DNA from: Ignelater luminosus
Lineage: Eukaryota > Arthropoda > Insecta > Coleoptera > Elateridae
NCBI GenBank assembly: GCA_011009095.1
Contig: VTPC01001064.1
Span: 1-64,000, forward strand
Length of the DNA stretch: 64,000 bases
Direction: 5' to 3'
Shown here: piece after piece, positions 22,501 to 32,404 of the stretch
How positions within the stretch are numbered: the stretch's first letter is position 1
Layout: each line of letters starts with the position of its first letter
Notes under the pieces: generated by a model
Told to the model about the DNA's origin: nothing
The model's input: the letters and a program-made list of their open reading frames with translations, nothing else
The model's database searches: none
Position numbers and translations under genes: made by a program

Positions 22501-22580
22501 ACCTGGACAGATTTCTCTGTGCTGGTTTTAGCACGAGTAACTGCATAGTTTCTGTAAGGTTCCTGGACGGTTCCGATTTT
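19555..22580. mobile_element. 3-kb insertion in LINE B, unknown class
   Basis: LINE B protein stops after ITSRGECSS (about 19520) and resumes at 22584 (LLGTAGERCAGSLNKMLNTK). The intervening DNA has imperfect inverted ends, GGAACTGTATAGG (19562-19574) and CCTGGACGGTTCC (22562-22574), 10 of 13 bases matching. Variants of the end motif recur inside: GGAACCGTTTAG (19656), GGAACTGTATGG (19836), and inverted at 22364, 22502 and 22555. No transposase is recognisable; the 20085-20393 ORF looks like chance. Ends of this design suggest a non-autonomous DNA transposon. The target duplication is not clear. Confidence 0.6.
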
Positions 22581-22581
22581 T

Positions 22582-23115
22582 ATGCTACTAGGGACAGCAG
22601 GCGAAAGATGTGCAGGATCTCTAAATAAAATGCTGAATACAAAAAATATATCAAGGAAAACAAAAATACACATATATAAAACAATAATTAGACCAACAGT
22701 TCTATATGGCTGTGAAACATGGACAATAACAGAAGAAAGTAAAAGTAGATTAGACATATGGGAAAGAAAAATTCTGAAGAGAATGTATGGAGGAATAAAA
22801 GAAAATAACACCTGGAGACGAAGAACTAATAACGAACTAAAAGAAATATTTAAATATTTAGAGATAAACACTATAATAACCCAAAACAGACTAAGGTGGT
22901 TAGACCATATAATACGAATGGACAATAACGAACTAACAAAAACTATTTTCAAAACAGAAATGACAGAAAAGAACAGAAAGGAAAAACCGAGAGAGACATA
23001 GTGGTAAAATGTAGAAGAAGACATTAAAAAATTTAATCTACATGAATGGGAAAATATTGCAAACAACGGAAAAGTATGGAAGTCGCTAATAGAAGCTATA
23101 GGCCTTCAGGCCTGA
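22582..23115 (+). pseudogene. LINE B C-terminal region
   Basis: This continues the RT of LINE B after the insertion: KMLNTKNISRKTKIHIYKTI, IRPTVLYGCETWTITEESKS, WERKILKRMYGGIKENN and QNRLRWLDHIIRMDNNELT. This is the typical tail of RTE/CR1-like LINE RTs (YGCETW, ILR.I.G, RWLGH..RM). A stop at 23001 is followed by readable family sequence (EEDIKKFNLHEWENIANN) to GLQA and a stop at 23115. The 3' UTR is very short before repeat sequence begins. Confidence 0.85.
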
Positions 23116-23119
23116 TATG

Positions 23120-23430
23120 ACAAAAACGCTCTACAAACTTAAAGCTTCCACAGTTTGAAAGCTTGCAATTTGAGAAATTCAAAAGGTAACGACTGAAGAA
23201 TTTGAAAGCTTTGAAATTTGAGAATTTGACATCTTAGAGACTTGGAAGTTAGAAAACCTATAAAACCTGAAAATTAAAGAAAGTAAAAACAGTAGCACTC
23301 TAAGAATAAGAAGTCGTAAAATGCAAAACTCTGAGAATTTTTAAATTCCCATTTGTTTAAAATCTCAAAATTCCAAGAAACTTAAAACCTCGAAACCTCG
23401 AATAGTGTAAATCTGAAATCGAAATCATAA
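23120..23430. repeat. Degenerate TTGAAATCT-type repeat, block 2
   Basis: Same style as block 1: GAAAGCTTTGAAATTTGAGAATTTG, AGAGACTTGGAAGTTAG, CTTAAAACCTCGAAACCTCGAA. It begins within about 30 bases of the LINE B stop codon, so LINE B sits between two pieces of what was probably one repeat tract. Confidence 0.55.
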
Positions 23431-23434
23431 TTAA

Positions 23435-25790
23435 CTTTCACTTATTGTTAGTTTTTTGATTGTTTTTACTTTTTCATCTTAAAACTCGCAAATATCTTAA
23501 TTTTAATACAGTGAATTCTAGGTTTCAATGTACTCAGGCCTTACTTTAACACCAGTGTCTCTTAAATTCAAATTAGTTCGTGTTTAACAGAAAGAAGCGA
23601 ATTAACGATTTGCCATAAAAAGGGACAGAGGATTGTAAAGGTTTAAGTTTAGTTGTAAGCGTCACTAAGGAACCCTTGTTTATATCTTGCAGCTATGAAC
23701 ATCCAATAAAGCAGAAAACCGTAACGGTGTAGGTTTTTAAAGGATCTGTGTTCAAAGTTCATAAAAACAAAACTTTTAAAGAGCGTGTTTACACTAACAA
23801 AACTTATTTTGTTGAAGAAATATGGAAGAATTCTTTTAATTTAATTTATTGTATTCTAGTTTATGGACACAATTGTGTGTCTGTTTATCTAACTTTGTTT
23901 ACCAACTTTTATATGTGTGGCATTATAAAAATTGCACAACAACTTGTAGAATACTTCACTATTACGGCGAACAAGTTTTCCTTACTTTCTAATCTATTCA
24001 ACCAAGTTTTATAGCTTTAACTGCGGTTAACAAGTTTCCACGGGATTGATTCTTTTTCCTCGTAGCTGTTCGCTATTGGAAAATTGTTCATAGTAAGGTT
24101 TAGACAACTCGTTTATGTTAAAAACGTACTAAATGTAATATTAAGAAATTTTCTAAATAATTGCTCTCGTGTAAACTATCTAACAATTGTGTCAATTTTT
24201 TTATATTGTCACGCTAGGTAAAAGTGCTTAATTACTTATTAGCACGCAAACTTAAATTTAATTACTTATTTTTAATACGGACTCACTTTTCGTGAACACT
24301 AAAAACTATAGAACGAAATAAAATTTGTTTTAAATTATCACGAGTCCATGAATGGAAATTTATATGTTATCCACATGCACATACAGCTTTTATAGCTTAA
24401 AGTATCTTAATTAGATTCTAATTTAGAAGTTAAAACATTTAAATACACAAATAATGACGTGCTGAATTTTTTAGGATAAGATTAATTAATAAAAATAATA
24501 ATAATTCTATTGATTAATTTATTTGTGGCTAAATTCATGTAGTAGCATACCAGCGAGTTATCCAAAATGATTGATGACAGTTTGTACTTAACATTTCAGT
24601 GATTTTTGCAGCTTAGAGTTGGAGACGTGGCTAGTTGTTAGTTAACCAGCCAATGGCGTACGTGTGTCAAACTAAATCAAGGATGTAGTGCTACCAAATT
24701 CTGAAATATTTTTGTTTTGCGGGAAATTCAAACTCAAACAAGATTAAGTAAAGATAAAATTTTTCAAATTAAAATCGATTATGTGAATTTTGTTTTAGAC
24801 ATGAACATAATTATACTATACTGCTCTTGGTGTTTTTAATGAGTTAAAGATCACATTAATTTTGTTGTTAGTTTAAGATTAGCATCACCTTTATGGCATT
24901 CACACTGAAGTTTTCGGTTAATCTCGCAAAATTCATTCCAGCGCATAGTGTGTAATTTATTTAGCAGAAACTACAAAGCAGCTCAAAGCTAGTACAAATA
25001 CTAGAAATTCAAGTAAAATATTTAATAAACAAACCTTTAATGTGATCTTAGTGGAAAATTATGATTGATGAACTCGAAGTTAAGCAAGGGAAAGTTTTCG
25101 TTTACAAAATTTCTCTCTCTCCTCATAACATAACCGTTCCTGAATTACAATTTAGTATAGCATGTTGACACTATCATCCAGTGTTTATCTTGTAGTAGAA
25201 GTGTTTGAGTTGTTAACGTGTAATGTAGAAGTAAGGCAAACTAGAACACATACACTTACACGTACGCACACACACAAACACCCATATATATTATTTCTTG
25301 CTACCCCCACATAAATAGCAATTAAAAGGTATTTAATGGTAGATAGTACTACATCTGCCTGCACAACCGTCGTCATTAGCAAAGTTTAATTTGACAGGTC
25401 AGAATGTATACAGTTTCCTGAAAATCATTTCATAGTACTACAACATTAAAGTGCGGATCTTTAATAGGACTAGATTAGATTTTGAATTTGAATTAATATT
25501 TTTTTCCTAAAAACTGTTTATCTACATAAACATTGCGTTTTTACTTTTTTTAAACGTAAATGAGTTTCTATCTTTCTTTAGAAATATTTATTTAGATTAA
25601 CAGATAAATTCTTTTGGATACAGACCGTGTTCGAAGACAATTCTTAAATTTGCTACACAAGTATTTATAAGAAAATCAGCATAGATTTCTAAAAGTCAAG
25701 GTAAATTTGAAAGAGAATAAACTGAATAAGACATTTAACACGATTTTACGTATGGTTTTTACCAGGAGTGGTTTTTAAACCTAAATTTAT
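23435..25790. other. Unassigned AT-rich DNA
   Basis: No recognised gene or transposon. The 23748-24014 frame (88 codons) has no known motif. A short AC-rich run (ACACACACAAACACCC) lies at about 25267-25283. Confidence 0.5.
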
Positions 25791-25794
25791 GTAG

Positions 25795-25872
25795 TTTCCC
25801 GTTGCTTTTAAATCTCAGAATTCAGAAATTCTAAAATTTTAAAAATCCAAAGCAACTGTGAAGTTTCGGAAT
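25795..25872. repeat. Degenerate TTGAAATCT-type repeat, block 3
   Basis: A short run (AAATCTCAGAATTCAGAAATTCTAAAATTTTAAAAATCC) of the same sequence type, directly left of the pogo element. Confidence 0.4.
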
Positions 25873-26423
25873 ATAGTAGGGTAATTCCGGGAGAGATGAA
25901 CCACATTTTTTTAAATAGCAAAAAATATTACATGAAATTGTAATACGAATTCATTAATTTGGTACGACATACCTATCACAATAACCTAACTGATACAGCT
26001 ATTCATTTTAGTTATTTAGAGCTTTTTAATAGAACGAGGTATAGTTTTTAAACGGACGGGGTAGGTTCATCTCACCCAAACTGTTCGGGTTAGTTGAACT
26101 TGTTGGTATGGGGAAGATGAACCCATCTGGGAGAGATGAAGCGATGAGAAATTGAAGTGTAGATTTATGAAAATATATATTATTGCATTACAGTATTTAT
26201 GTAACATAAAAAGAAAACCTTGTTTAACATATACGACCTAGGATACAAATATATTTTCATTCAGAAACAAATAAAAGTAGCATTCTCTACAAACTTTAAA
26301 AGTATTTTGAACATACAGTAAGATTACTAAAAACATTATCTTAAAAAGCATAAAATACAATAATTTTTAAAAGAATTTAAAAAAAAATGAAAACTATAAT
26401 AACACAAAGAAAAAACCAGTCTG

Positions 26424-26688
26424 TCATTCTGAATCATCTGTATCGCAGTTGGTGCAAACATACAAAGGATCATTTTTTGCACAAAATGCGTGTGCCCAAT
26501 TTTTACACACCCTACACTGTAGCCAGTCACCTTTGCTTGATTTATTTGAACCAACACAAACTAAACAGTAAGCATTATCTTCGTCATCAGACGACGAAGC
26601 AATAGAGCACTTAGCTTGTTTCTTTTTGGCTTTTCTTTAACCGTTTTGGCGATTTGGTGTTACAGGCTTCAAAACCTTCTGTTTTTTA
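26424..26688 (-). pseudogene. Detached PHD-type finger of the pogo transposase
   Basis: In the frame one base off the main ORF: VLKPVTPNRQNG, a stop, then RKAKKKQAKCSIASSSDDED followed by YCLVCVGSNKSS, DWLQCRVCKNWAHAFCA and YVCTNCDTDDSE before a stop at 26424. The C-x2-C, C-x2-C-x2-WAH-x2-C and C-x2-C spacing is the PHD-like zinc finger that ends many insect pogo/Tigger transposases. A frameshift in the AAAAAGAAAAAAG tract near 26700 and one stop separate it from the main ORF. Confidence 0.82.
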
Positions 26689-28173
26689 TTAACTTCTTTT
26701 TTCTTTTTCTAAATGTTGAGGTGATGTAAGAAGTTCAGCAAATTGTCTACTTCGTTTTCGAACTTTGTCAACTTGTGTCTGGTTGAACGGCACTGGAGCA
26801 ATTTTGTTTAACAATGTTCCAGGTGTCAACTTTAAATCATCTTCTGACTCTTCTGATGGATTTTGCTGTGGCTCAGCATCCAAATATCTTGAACAAGTAG
26901 GCTGTCTTATACCCTGCGGAGTGTAATTATCCCTGTCAGGCGTAGTAGGAGTATTCTCTTCGGCATTGAAGAAGGCGTAATCTGGTATTGCTTCTTGGTT
27001 AAATGGAATGATCCCCGTTGCACTAAAACCAGACGTTGCATTTTTAACCGTTGCTGCTTTTGTCCAAGCCTCACATAATAAAGCACCAAATTGTAAACGG
27101 GATAATTTTTTGGAAGGATTGGCTTTTAATAAGTTGTTACAAGCAGAGTAAGAAAATGATTTCAGAGACTTGAACACAGACCGATCTAGTGGTTGTAGGA
27201 AATGCGTAGTATGTGCAGGTAAGCACAGTAATATTATGTCATTATTATCTGCATATTCCAACATCTCTACTAGATTGCAGTGGGATGTATGCCCATCCAA
27301 AATCATTAGGACTTTACCAACTGGTTTGCGAGGGACAAAATGGCTTTTCAACCACACAAAGAAAATATTTGTGTTCACGTAAGCTGATTTCTCAGACATA
27401 TGAATTACTGATCCAGGGGGCATTCCTTGACACCACTCTATTGTTTTTATTTTTCCCTTGAAAATGCAAAAGGATGGAAGGAATACTCCTTCCCCATTGC
27501 AGCAGGTTATCACGCTGATTGTTTCACCCTTTTCCCCTGAGGCAAGAACGGGCACGTTTTTGGATCCTTTGATTGCTATCACCTGACCAGGTTTAGTGTT
27601 TAATTGTAGGCCTGTTTCGTCTACGTTGAATATGCTGCCAGGTTTCTCAAATAAATTATGTGTGCCTAAGATTTCTTCTAATAAATTGAAGTATTGATTT
27701 ACTACTTCCTTGTTCATTGCAGACGCTCTAGCTAGCGACACACCTTCTGATTTTCTAATACTCAAGTCCGGGTGTCGAGACAGAAACAACTGCAGCCAAT
27801 CGTAACCTTCCTTTTTCGTTTCGTTGTTGAAGCGATGCTTAATATTCATTTGTTCTGCCAAGGCATATGCCATATGCCTTACAGAATCTCTAGAAGGAGC
27901 AAAACCATGTTTCTGCAATTTCTTTATATGTTTCACCATTTTCCTTTCATTTTCCTCCCCTAGTGTGGAAGATGGCCCCAGCGAACCTGTTTTGACGAGA
28001 TGACCGGCTCGTCTTCTTCTAATAAGAGTGGCTTTTGGAACGCCAAAATGTTTACACGCAGCATTCAAACTTATCTTTTCACTCTCAATCGCTTCAATTG
28101 CATCTTTTAGCTGTTGTTCCGTCCAGTTTCCTCTTAGTTTTGTATTAATTCTTAAGTATTTAGTTGGCATCAT
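26689..28173 (-). CDS. pogo-type transposase, 494 residues
   Basis: A cut-and-paste transposase acting in the nucleus. The N-terminal psq-like helix-turn-helix is at residues 16-60 (WTEQQLKDAIEAIESEKISL, then FGVPKATLIRRRRAG). A second, CENP-B-like DNA-binding region covers about 75-150. The DDE superfamily-1 core follows: IFNVDETG (Asp185), VLMILDGHTSHCN (Asp293) and THFLQPLDRSVFKSL (Asp330), so a DDD triad is present. The acidic Pro/Ser-rich tail (about 400-460) is typical. Length is normal up to residue 494, where EKEKRS meets two stops. Family members usually continue into a PHD-type finger, found here just downstream in another frame. The start may be Met1 or Met2. Catalytic parts look intact; activity is not shown. 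Confidence 0.93.
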   Translation of the reverse strand: MMPTKYLRINTKLRGNWTEQQLKDAIEAIESEKISLNAACKHFGVPKATLIRRRRAGHLVKTGSLGPSSTLGEENERKMVKHIKKLQKHGFAPSRDSVRHMAYALAEQMNIKHRFNNETKKEGYDWLQLFLSRHPDLSIRKSEGVSLARASAMNKEVVNQYFNLLEEILGTHNLFEKPGSIFNVDETGLQLNTKPGQVIAIKGSKNVPVLASGEKGETISVITCCNGEGVFLPSFCIFKGKIKTIEWCQGMPPGSVIHMSEKSAYVNTNIFFVWLKSHFVPRKPVGKVLMILDGHTSHCNLVEMLEYADNNDIILLCLPAHTTHFLQPLDRSVFKSLKSFSYSACNNLLKANPSKKLSRLQFGALLCEAWTKAATVKNATSGFSATGIIPFNQEAIPDYAFFNAEENTPTTPDRDNYTPQGIRQPTCSRYLDAEPQQNPSEESEDDLKLTPGTLLNKIAPVPFNQTQVDKVRKRSRQFAELLTSPQHLEKEKRS

Positions 28174-28666
28174 TTAATTATTGCTGAAAATAATAATTTT
28201 AGATGAACCAAGGAATGTAACTACAATAAAAAGTATATATATGTATATGGAGAAGAATAGTGGTTCATCTCTCCCGCCCATAAGTGGTTCAACTATCCCG
28301 TTTTTAGGGGTTAGATAGACCATTTTTGAATTTCCCACTGTTTATAACCAGCTGAATTATTTCAGGTTAGAAATATTCCGTAACTTCCATTCAGTCATAT
28401 AATATTAAAAAGCAACGAGAAAAGCAAGTACAACGCTTTACATAGCTTTGTCAAGTAATTCAAGAAAAAATTTGAGACTAGGGATAAACTTATATTGCAA
28501 ATTACTTACTTTTTAAAATTTAATTTCACCAAAAAGCACAACACCGTACCACGCTGTAACATAACTAAAAGGTATAACTTTCCGTAGACGACCTCTGCTG
28601 CGTACTTTACAAAATAAACCACTGGTCCATCTCAACCGGCGGTTCATCACTCCCAGAATTACCCTA

Positions 28667-31073
28667 AATCCCGCTTATTGGAATAGTGTTTGGACAAAGG
28701 AGAATTATTCCAATAACCGGGATATTCCATTAAGCGACTTTAGGATTTTCAGAATTCTGCAAGACAAATTGAGGTTAATGCACATCGCTTGAGATTTATA
28801 CTATAAAACTTTCAGCGTTATTTATTACAGCTTTAAGTAAAATAAAAGTAAGGATACTGTATTAATTATTTATTGAAACAATTACATATTAAATCTAATT
28901 CAATTAAAATGTCCATAAATTTAATCAGAATTATTTTTTTTACAAAAAAGTCAGTTCTCTTAGATTGCTTTTTGTCCTTACACAATAAATCCGTTATTTG
29001 CTGTTCTAAATTGTAATAATGATTGAAATCAACATTTGATTTTTCTTCTAGAAATTCTCTTATTACACAACAAGCGCTTGTTACTTCCTGGCCAGATACT
29101 GGAGACCATTCACAAACGTCATCTTTGTTCTCATTGTCATCAAAACTTATTAAATCTTCGTTTTCTTGTGATTCTGGTTCTTCAACATCTTCGAAAACGG
29201 GCAAACAATTGTCAAATGTTGCAAATCTAGATAAATCGTCTGAAGTCATTTCTTCAGAAGCAGGACATTCAAAATCTTCTTTACTATCCGTAATCGTTTG
29301 TTTTGAAAATTTACAGTGAATGAAACATTCTTCTATGCTACTTCTAGTTATTTTATTCCATCTCGTATTCAACATATGGATAGCTGAAAGGATTGAGATG
29401 GCTTTTGACATATCATCAGCAGTTTTAGAGGACGATGTATCATAATAGTCCATTGTCGAAATAATTTTCTTGATCACTTCCTTTCTGTAATTTCGCTTAA
29501 AAAGGGTTATAATTCTTTGATCCATGGGTTGAATGAGTGACGATGTATTTGGCGGCATTATATATTTACATTATTCAGTCTCACATCAGATTTATGAGCT
29601 GAACAATTATCAACGAATAAAATAACTTTTCTATTCATTTTAGCCATTTGCTTATCAAAATCAATAAGCCACTCTTTAAATAAATTTGAAGTCATCCATG
29701 CGTTTTTTTGGATGTGTATTTCACGGGCAACGATTTAATGCCTTTAAAACACCTTGGATTTCGTGATTTACCTATAACAAAAAGCGTAAGTTTATGACAT
29801 CCATCGGAATTAGCACAGCAAAGAATTGTCATTCTGTCTTTCGCTGTCTTCCCTCCTACAGCTTGTTCTTCACGAAAGCAAAACGTGCCATCTGGTGTAG
29901 CTCGAAAATACAGACCGGTTTCGTCGCAATTATATACACAGGCCGGTTCATAGTTTTTTAATAAATTATGTAGGACATTTGTTACTCATTCATTTGCTCT
30001 ATTTACATCAGCATCTTTTGCTTCCTCTTCAATTTTCTTAAAGGAAATCTGGGAACGATTCTTCCATCTAGAAAACCGTCCATTTGTCGCTTTAAATTCC
30101 GTATTTCCAAACTTCTGCGCAATTTGTTCTGCTTTTTCTTTTAATATTGGATCACTAATTGGAATATTCCGCGCTCTTTTTTCGATAAACCATTCACTCA
30201 AAGCATCTTCAACTTTTTCATCCTTCCCGGTACGTTTCCTTTTTTGCGTCAATCTTGAATTATTCTGCTAATCACTCAACACACTATCTTTATTCTTTAA
30301 AAGTTTGCTTACTTGTGCTTGGGAAATTCCGAATTTCCAAGCAACTTCATTTTGATTTGCTTTAGATTCCTCCGCATATTCTATTACAGTTAACTTTTGT
30401 TTTAACGTAAGGTCTTTTCTTTTTGACCCAGTACTCATGATGAAACTACCACAAGAAACTAACAAACTGCGCTCTGCACGACGACGTTTAAAGCAAAACT
30501 AACTACGGTAAAGCTTTACAACCCTGTAGTTATAGCAATGCTTAAATAAACTTTTTAAAAGTGGCATGTTTTGTGACTAGTTTGTGTGAACAATATCCGT
30601 TAAAATTTTTTTTTATGGTACCTACATAAAAACAAATTTAAAAGAAGAAGTATAAGAAATTCCCAGAAAGTCTTGAAATGCTACAAAGTACTTCAAGAAA
30701 GATTAAAAATTCTAGAAAAGGCTTAAACACTAATTTAACTAAATCTAACAATGGCACGTAAATATTATTAGAGAGTGATAGATTTATAACGCTCCTTTCT
30801 AAGAAAGCGACATCAGTCATAAACCATAATTTGTCGACTATTATTGTATTTTTCTTTCTAGTTTTTTTTCTAGATTATTCCATTATCCGATACATTTTTG
30901 TTAATTCTCATGCTGAAATGATTACATTATACGATATTATTCTATTATGCGATATTCTATTAAGCGATAAAGTTTGTTAAGGATTAAATGGCACTGATTT
31001 GGGACTTTGAATTTTTATTCCTTAAAGTGGGATATTCTTATAACCGAGCTTCTACTTAGCGGGTTTCACTGTA
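28667..31073 (-). mobile_element. Tigger-like DNA transposon, decayed
   Basis: The right end reads, inward on the reverse strand, CAGTGAAACCCGCTAAGTAGAA (from 31071) and is followed by TA. The left end AAATCCCGCTTATTGGAATAG (28667) matches it but lacks the first bases (CAGTG), because the pogo element abuts it exactly. Internal paired motifs GGGATATTCCATTAAGCGA (28723) and GATATTCTATTAAGCGATAAAG (30950) support one element. The reverse-strand transposase is broken. Bases 30620-31010 show no gene. Confidence 0.82.
28866..30465 (-). pseudogene. Tigger/CENP-B-type transposase, broken
   Basis: Three pieces in order. 30268-30465 starts MSTGSKRKDLTLKQKLTVIE and contains the psq-type HTH (WKFGISQAQVSKLLKNKD). 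29986-30252 has the CENP-B-type HTH (ALSEWFIEKRARNIPISDPI, FKATNGRFSRWKNR). The core follows with stops and frameshifts: YNCDETGLYFRATPDGT (about 29905-29955), then KSYFIR/ILFVDN-like sequence near 29615, then 28866-29558 with TSSLIQPMDQRIITLFKRNY. All three Asp residues are recognisable, but the frames are not joined. The C-terminus is long and acidic. It resembles jerky/Tigger proteins. Confidence 0.88.
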
Positions 31074-31077
31074 TTTA

Positions 31078-32400
31078 GATCTTCACATTGTGAAACCTCA
31101 GCTGAATCTCAAAATTCTAAATTTTTATAAATCTGAAATTTTAAATTTCCAAAAGCTTGAAATCCACAAATATCGAAACTTCGAACTTTGCCTTCATGTG
31201 TTGAAGCTTAGAAATTCTCAACTCTGTCATAACTCAGCTTTCTCTAAATCTTCCATTATTAAATTCTTTGAACTCTTTAGCTTTTCTACTCTTCAGGTTT
31301 CTCGTATGCACCTATTTGGCTTTCAAGCTTTTAGATGTTGTTTCGACTGTTTTAGGCCTCTTCAGCTTTCCGATTCCTCCGCTTCAATATCTCCATAATT
31401 TTCACTCTTCTACTCTTTTTTTATCAAACTTTTAAATTTATACTGATTTGTTACAATTTAATAATTTTCAGATGTTGAAATACAGAAATATTAAAAACCA
31501 GAAAAATTGAATCCTCAAAATTTGCCAAACGTAAAATTCTGATTTCTTGAAAACTTCAAATCTGAAAAACTAAAATCTTGTTGTTTTCAAACGTTAACAA
31601 TTGAGAATTTTAAAAATTTGATTAGATTTTCTGAGATCTTTAAATACTGAAAAGTTGGAAGTTAAAAAATTACTCTGAAAACGTTTTGAAATCCTGAAAA
31701 CTGACAACGGATATGTTTTACATTATTAAGTTTCAAAAAATCTGAAATATAGAAATTTTAAATTCTTGAAACTTGGTATTTTAAATCTTTAAGATTTTAA
31801 AAATTGCTAATCTAAAAATCTGAAAATATGAAACTTGAAATTCTAATATTTAGATGTTATTAATACTAAATTACGTAGTATGAAATTCCTCAAAACTTAA
31901 AATTTTCAAGTAAATTTGGAAACTGGGTGGTTTGAAATTTGTAAATTTCTTAATCTCGAAATCTGCAATAACGTGACATTCAAACCTTGACATCCTAAAA
32001 TTTGAATTCCTAAGTTTATTAAATGTTGTATATCTTAAAGTCCAAAGTCTCAAAAAACTCTAATCTTAACATTCTGCAAATCTTTAAACCTTACAATTTA
32101 TTGTGATCTTGTGATCTGACCTGGAAATCCAGAAAACTCTGAAACTTCAAAAACGAAAATCTAAACATCTTGGTATCTTGAAATCAAAGGTCTTGAAAGT
32201 CTCTATCTGAACATCTTCAAATCAAAACTTAGAAATACTATCACACTATAATCCTGTAATATTTTGATTTTGAAATTCAAAAACTTTGAAACTAAAAAAT
32301 ACGAAAATCACATCTTGGTATCTTGATTTGTAAAGTCTTGAAAGCTTCCAATTTTAACATCATTAAACTTTAATACTCAGACATATAGTTACCTTCTAGT
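31078..32400. repeat. Degenerate TTGAAATCT-type repeat, block 4
   Basis: About 1.3 kb of imperfect words (CTGAAATTT, CTTGAAATCC, TCGAAACTTCGAAC, CTAAAATC) every 8-14 bases. The right part has a clearer tandem repeat of about 145 bases: CATCTTGGTATCTTGA at 32166 and 32311, and ATCCTGTAATATTTTG at 32251 and 32399. The open frame at 31090-31398 is made from the repeat and is not a gene. Confidence 0.65.
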
Positions 32401-32404
32401 CCTG

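Larger units (their letters stand above)
16560..23115 (+). mobile_element. LINE B: non-LTR retrotransposon, split by a 3-kb insertion
   Basis: This forward-strand LINE has, in order, an ORF1-like protein (16630-16993), an AP-type endonuclease (about 17205-17960), RT (about 18590-19500) and, after the 3-kb insertion, a C-terminal region (22584-23115) ending GLQA and a stop. It is the most complete LINE in the window, but several stops and frameshifts break each part. No RNase H was seen. Both sides are flanked by degenerate TTGAAATCT-type repeat. Confidence 0.85.
25877..28666 (-). mobile_element. pogo/Tigger-like DNA transposon with intact ends
   Basis: Terminal inverted repeats GGGTAATTCCGGGAGAGATGAACC (25879-25902) and GGTTCATCACTCCCAGAATTACCC (28641-28664) match at 22 of 24 positions and are bounded on both sides by TA (25877-25878 and 28665-28666), the target duplication of the Tc1/mariner/pogo superfamily. 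Extra copies of the GGTTCATCTC motif lie inside both ends (about 26063, 26127, 28263, 28626), probable subterminal transposase sites. Total length is about 2.8 kb with one reverse-strand transposase. It is the best preserved element in the window. Confidence 0.92.

Noticed and set aside
23748-24014. 88-codon ORF sharing CILVYG with the ORF at 210-527
   Set aside because: The match is only six residues and nothing else aligns, so it is probably chance.
25260-25285. AC-rich run as a microsatellite
   Set aside because: Too short and interrupted to list as a repeat of its own.
31090-31398. 102-codon forward ORF
   Set aside because: It is made largely of the degenerate TTGAAATCT-type repeat and has no domain pattern.
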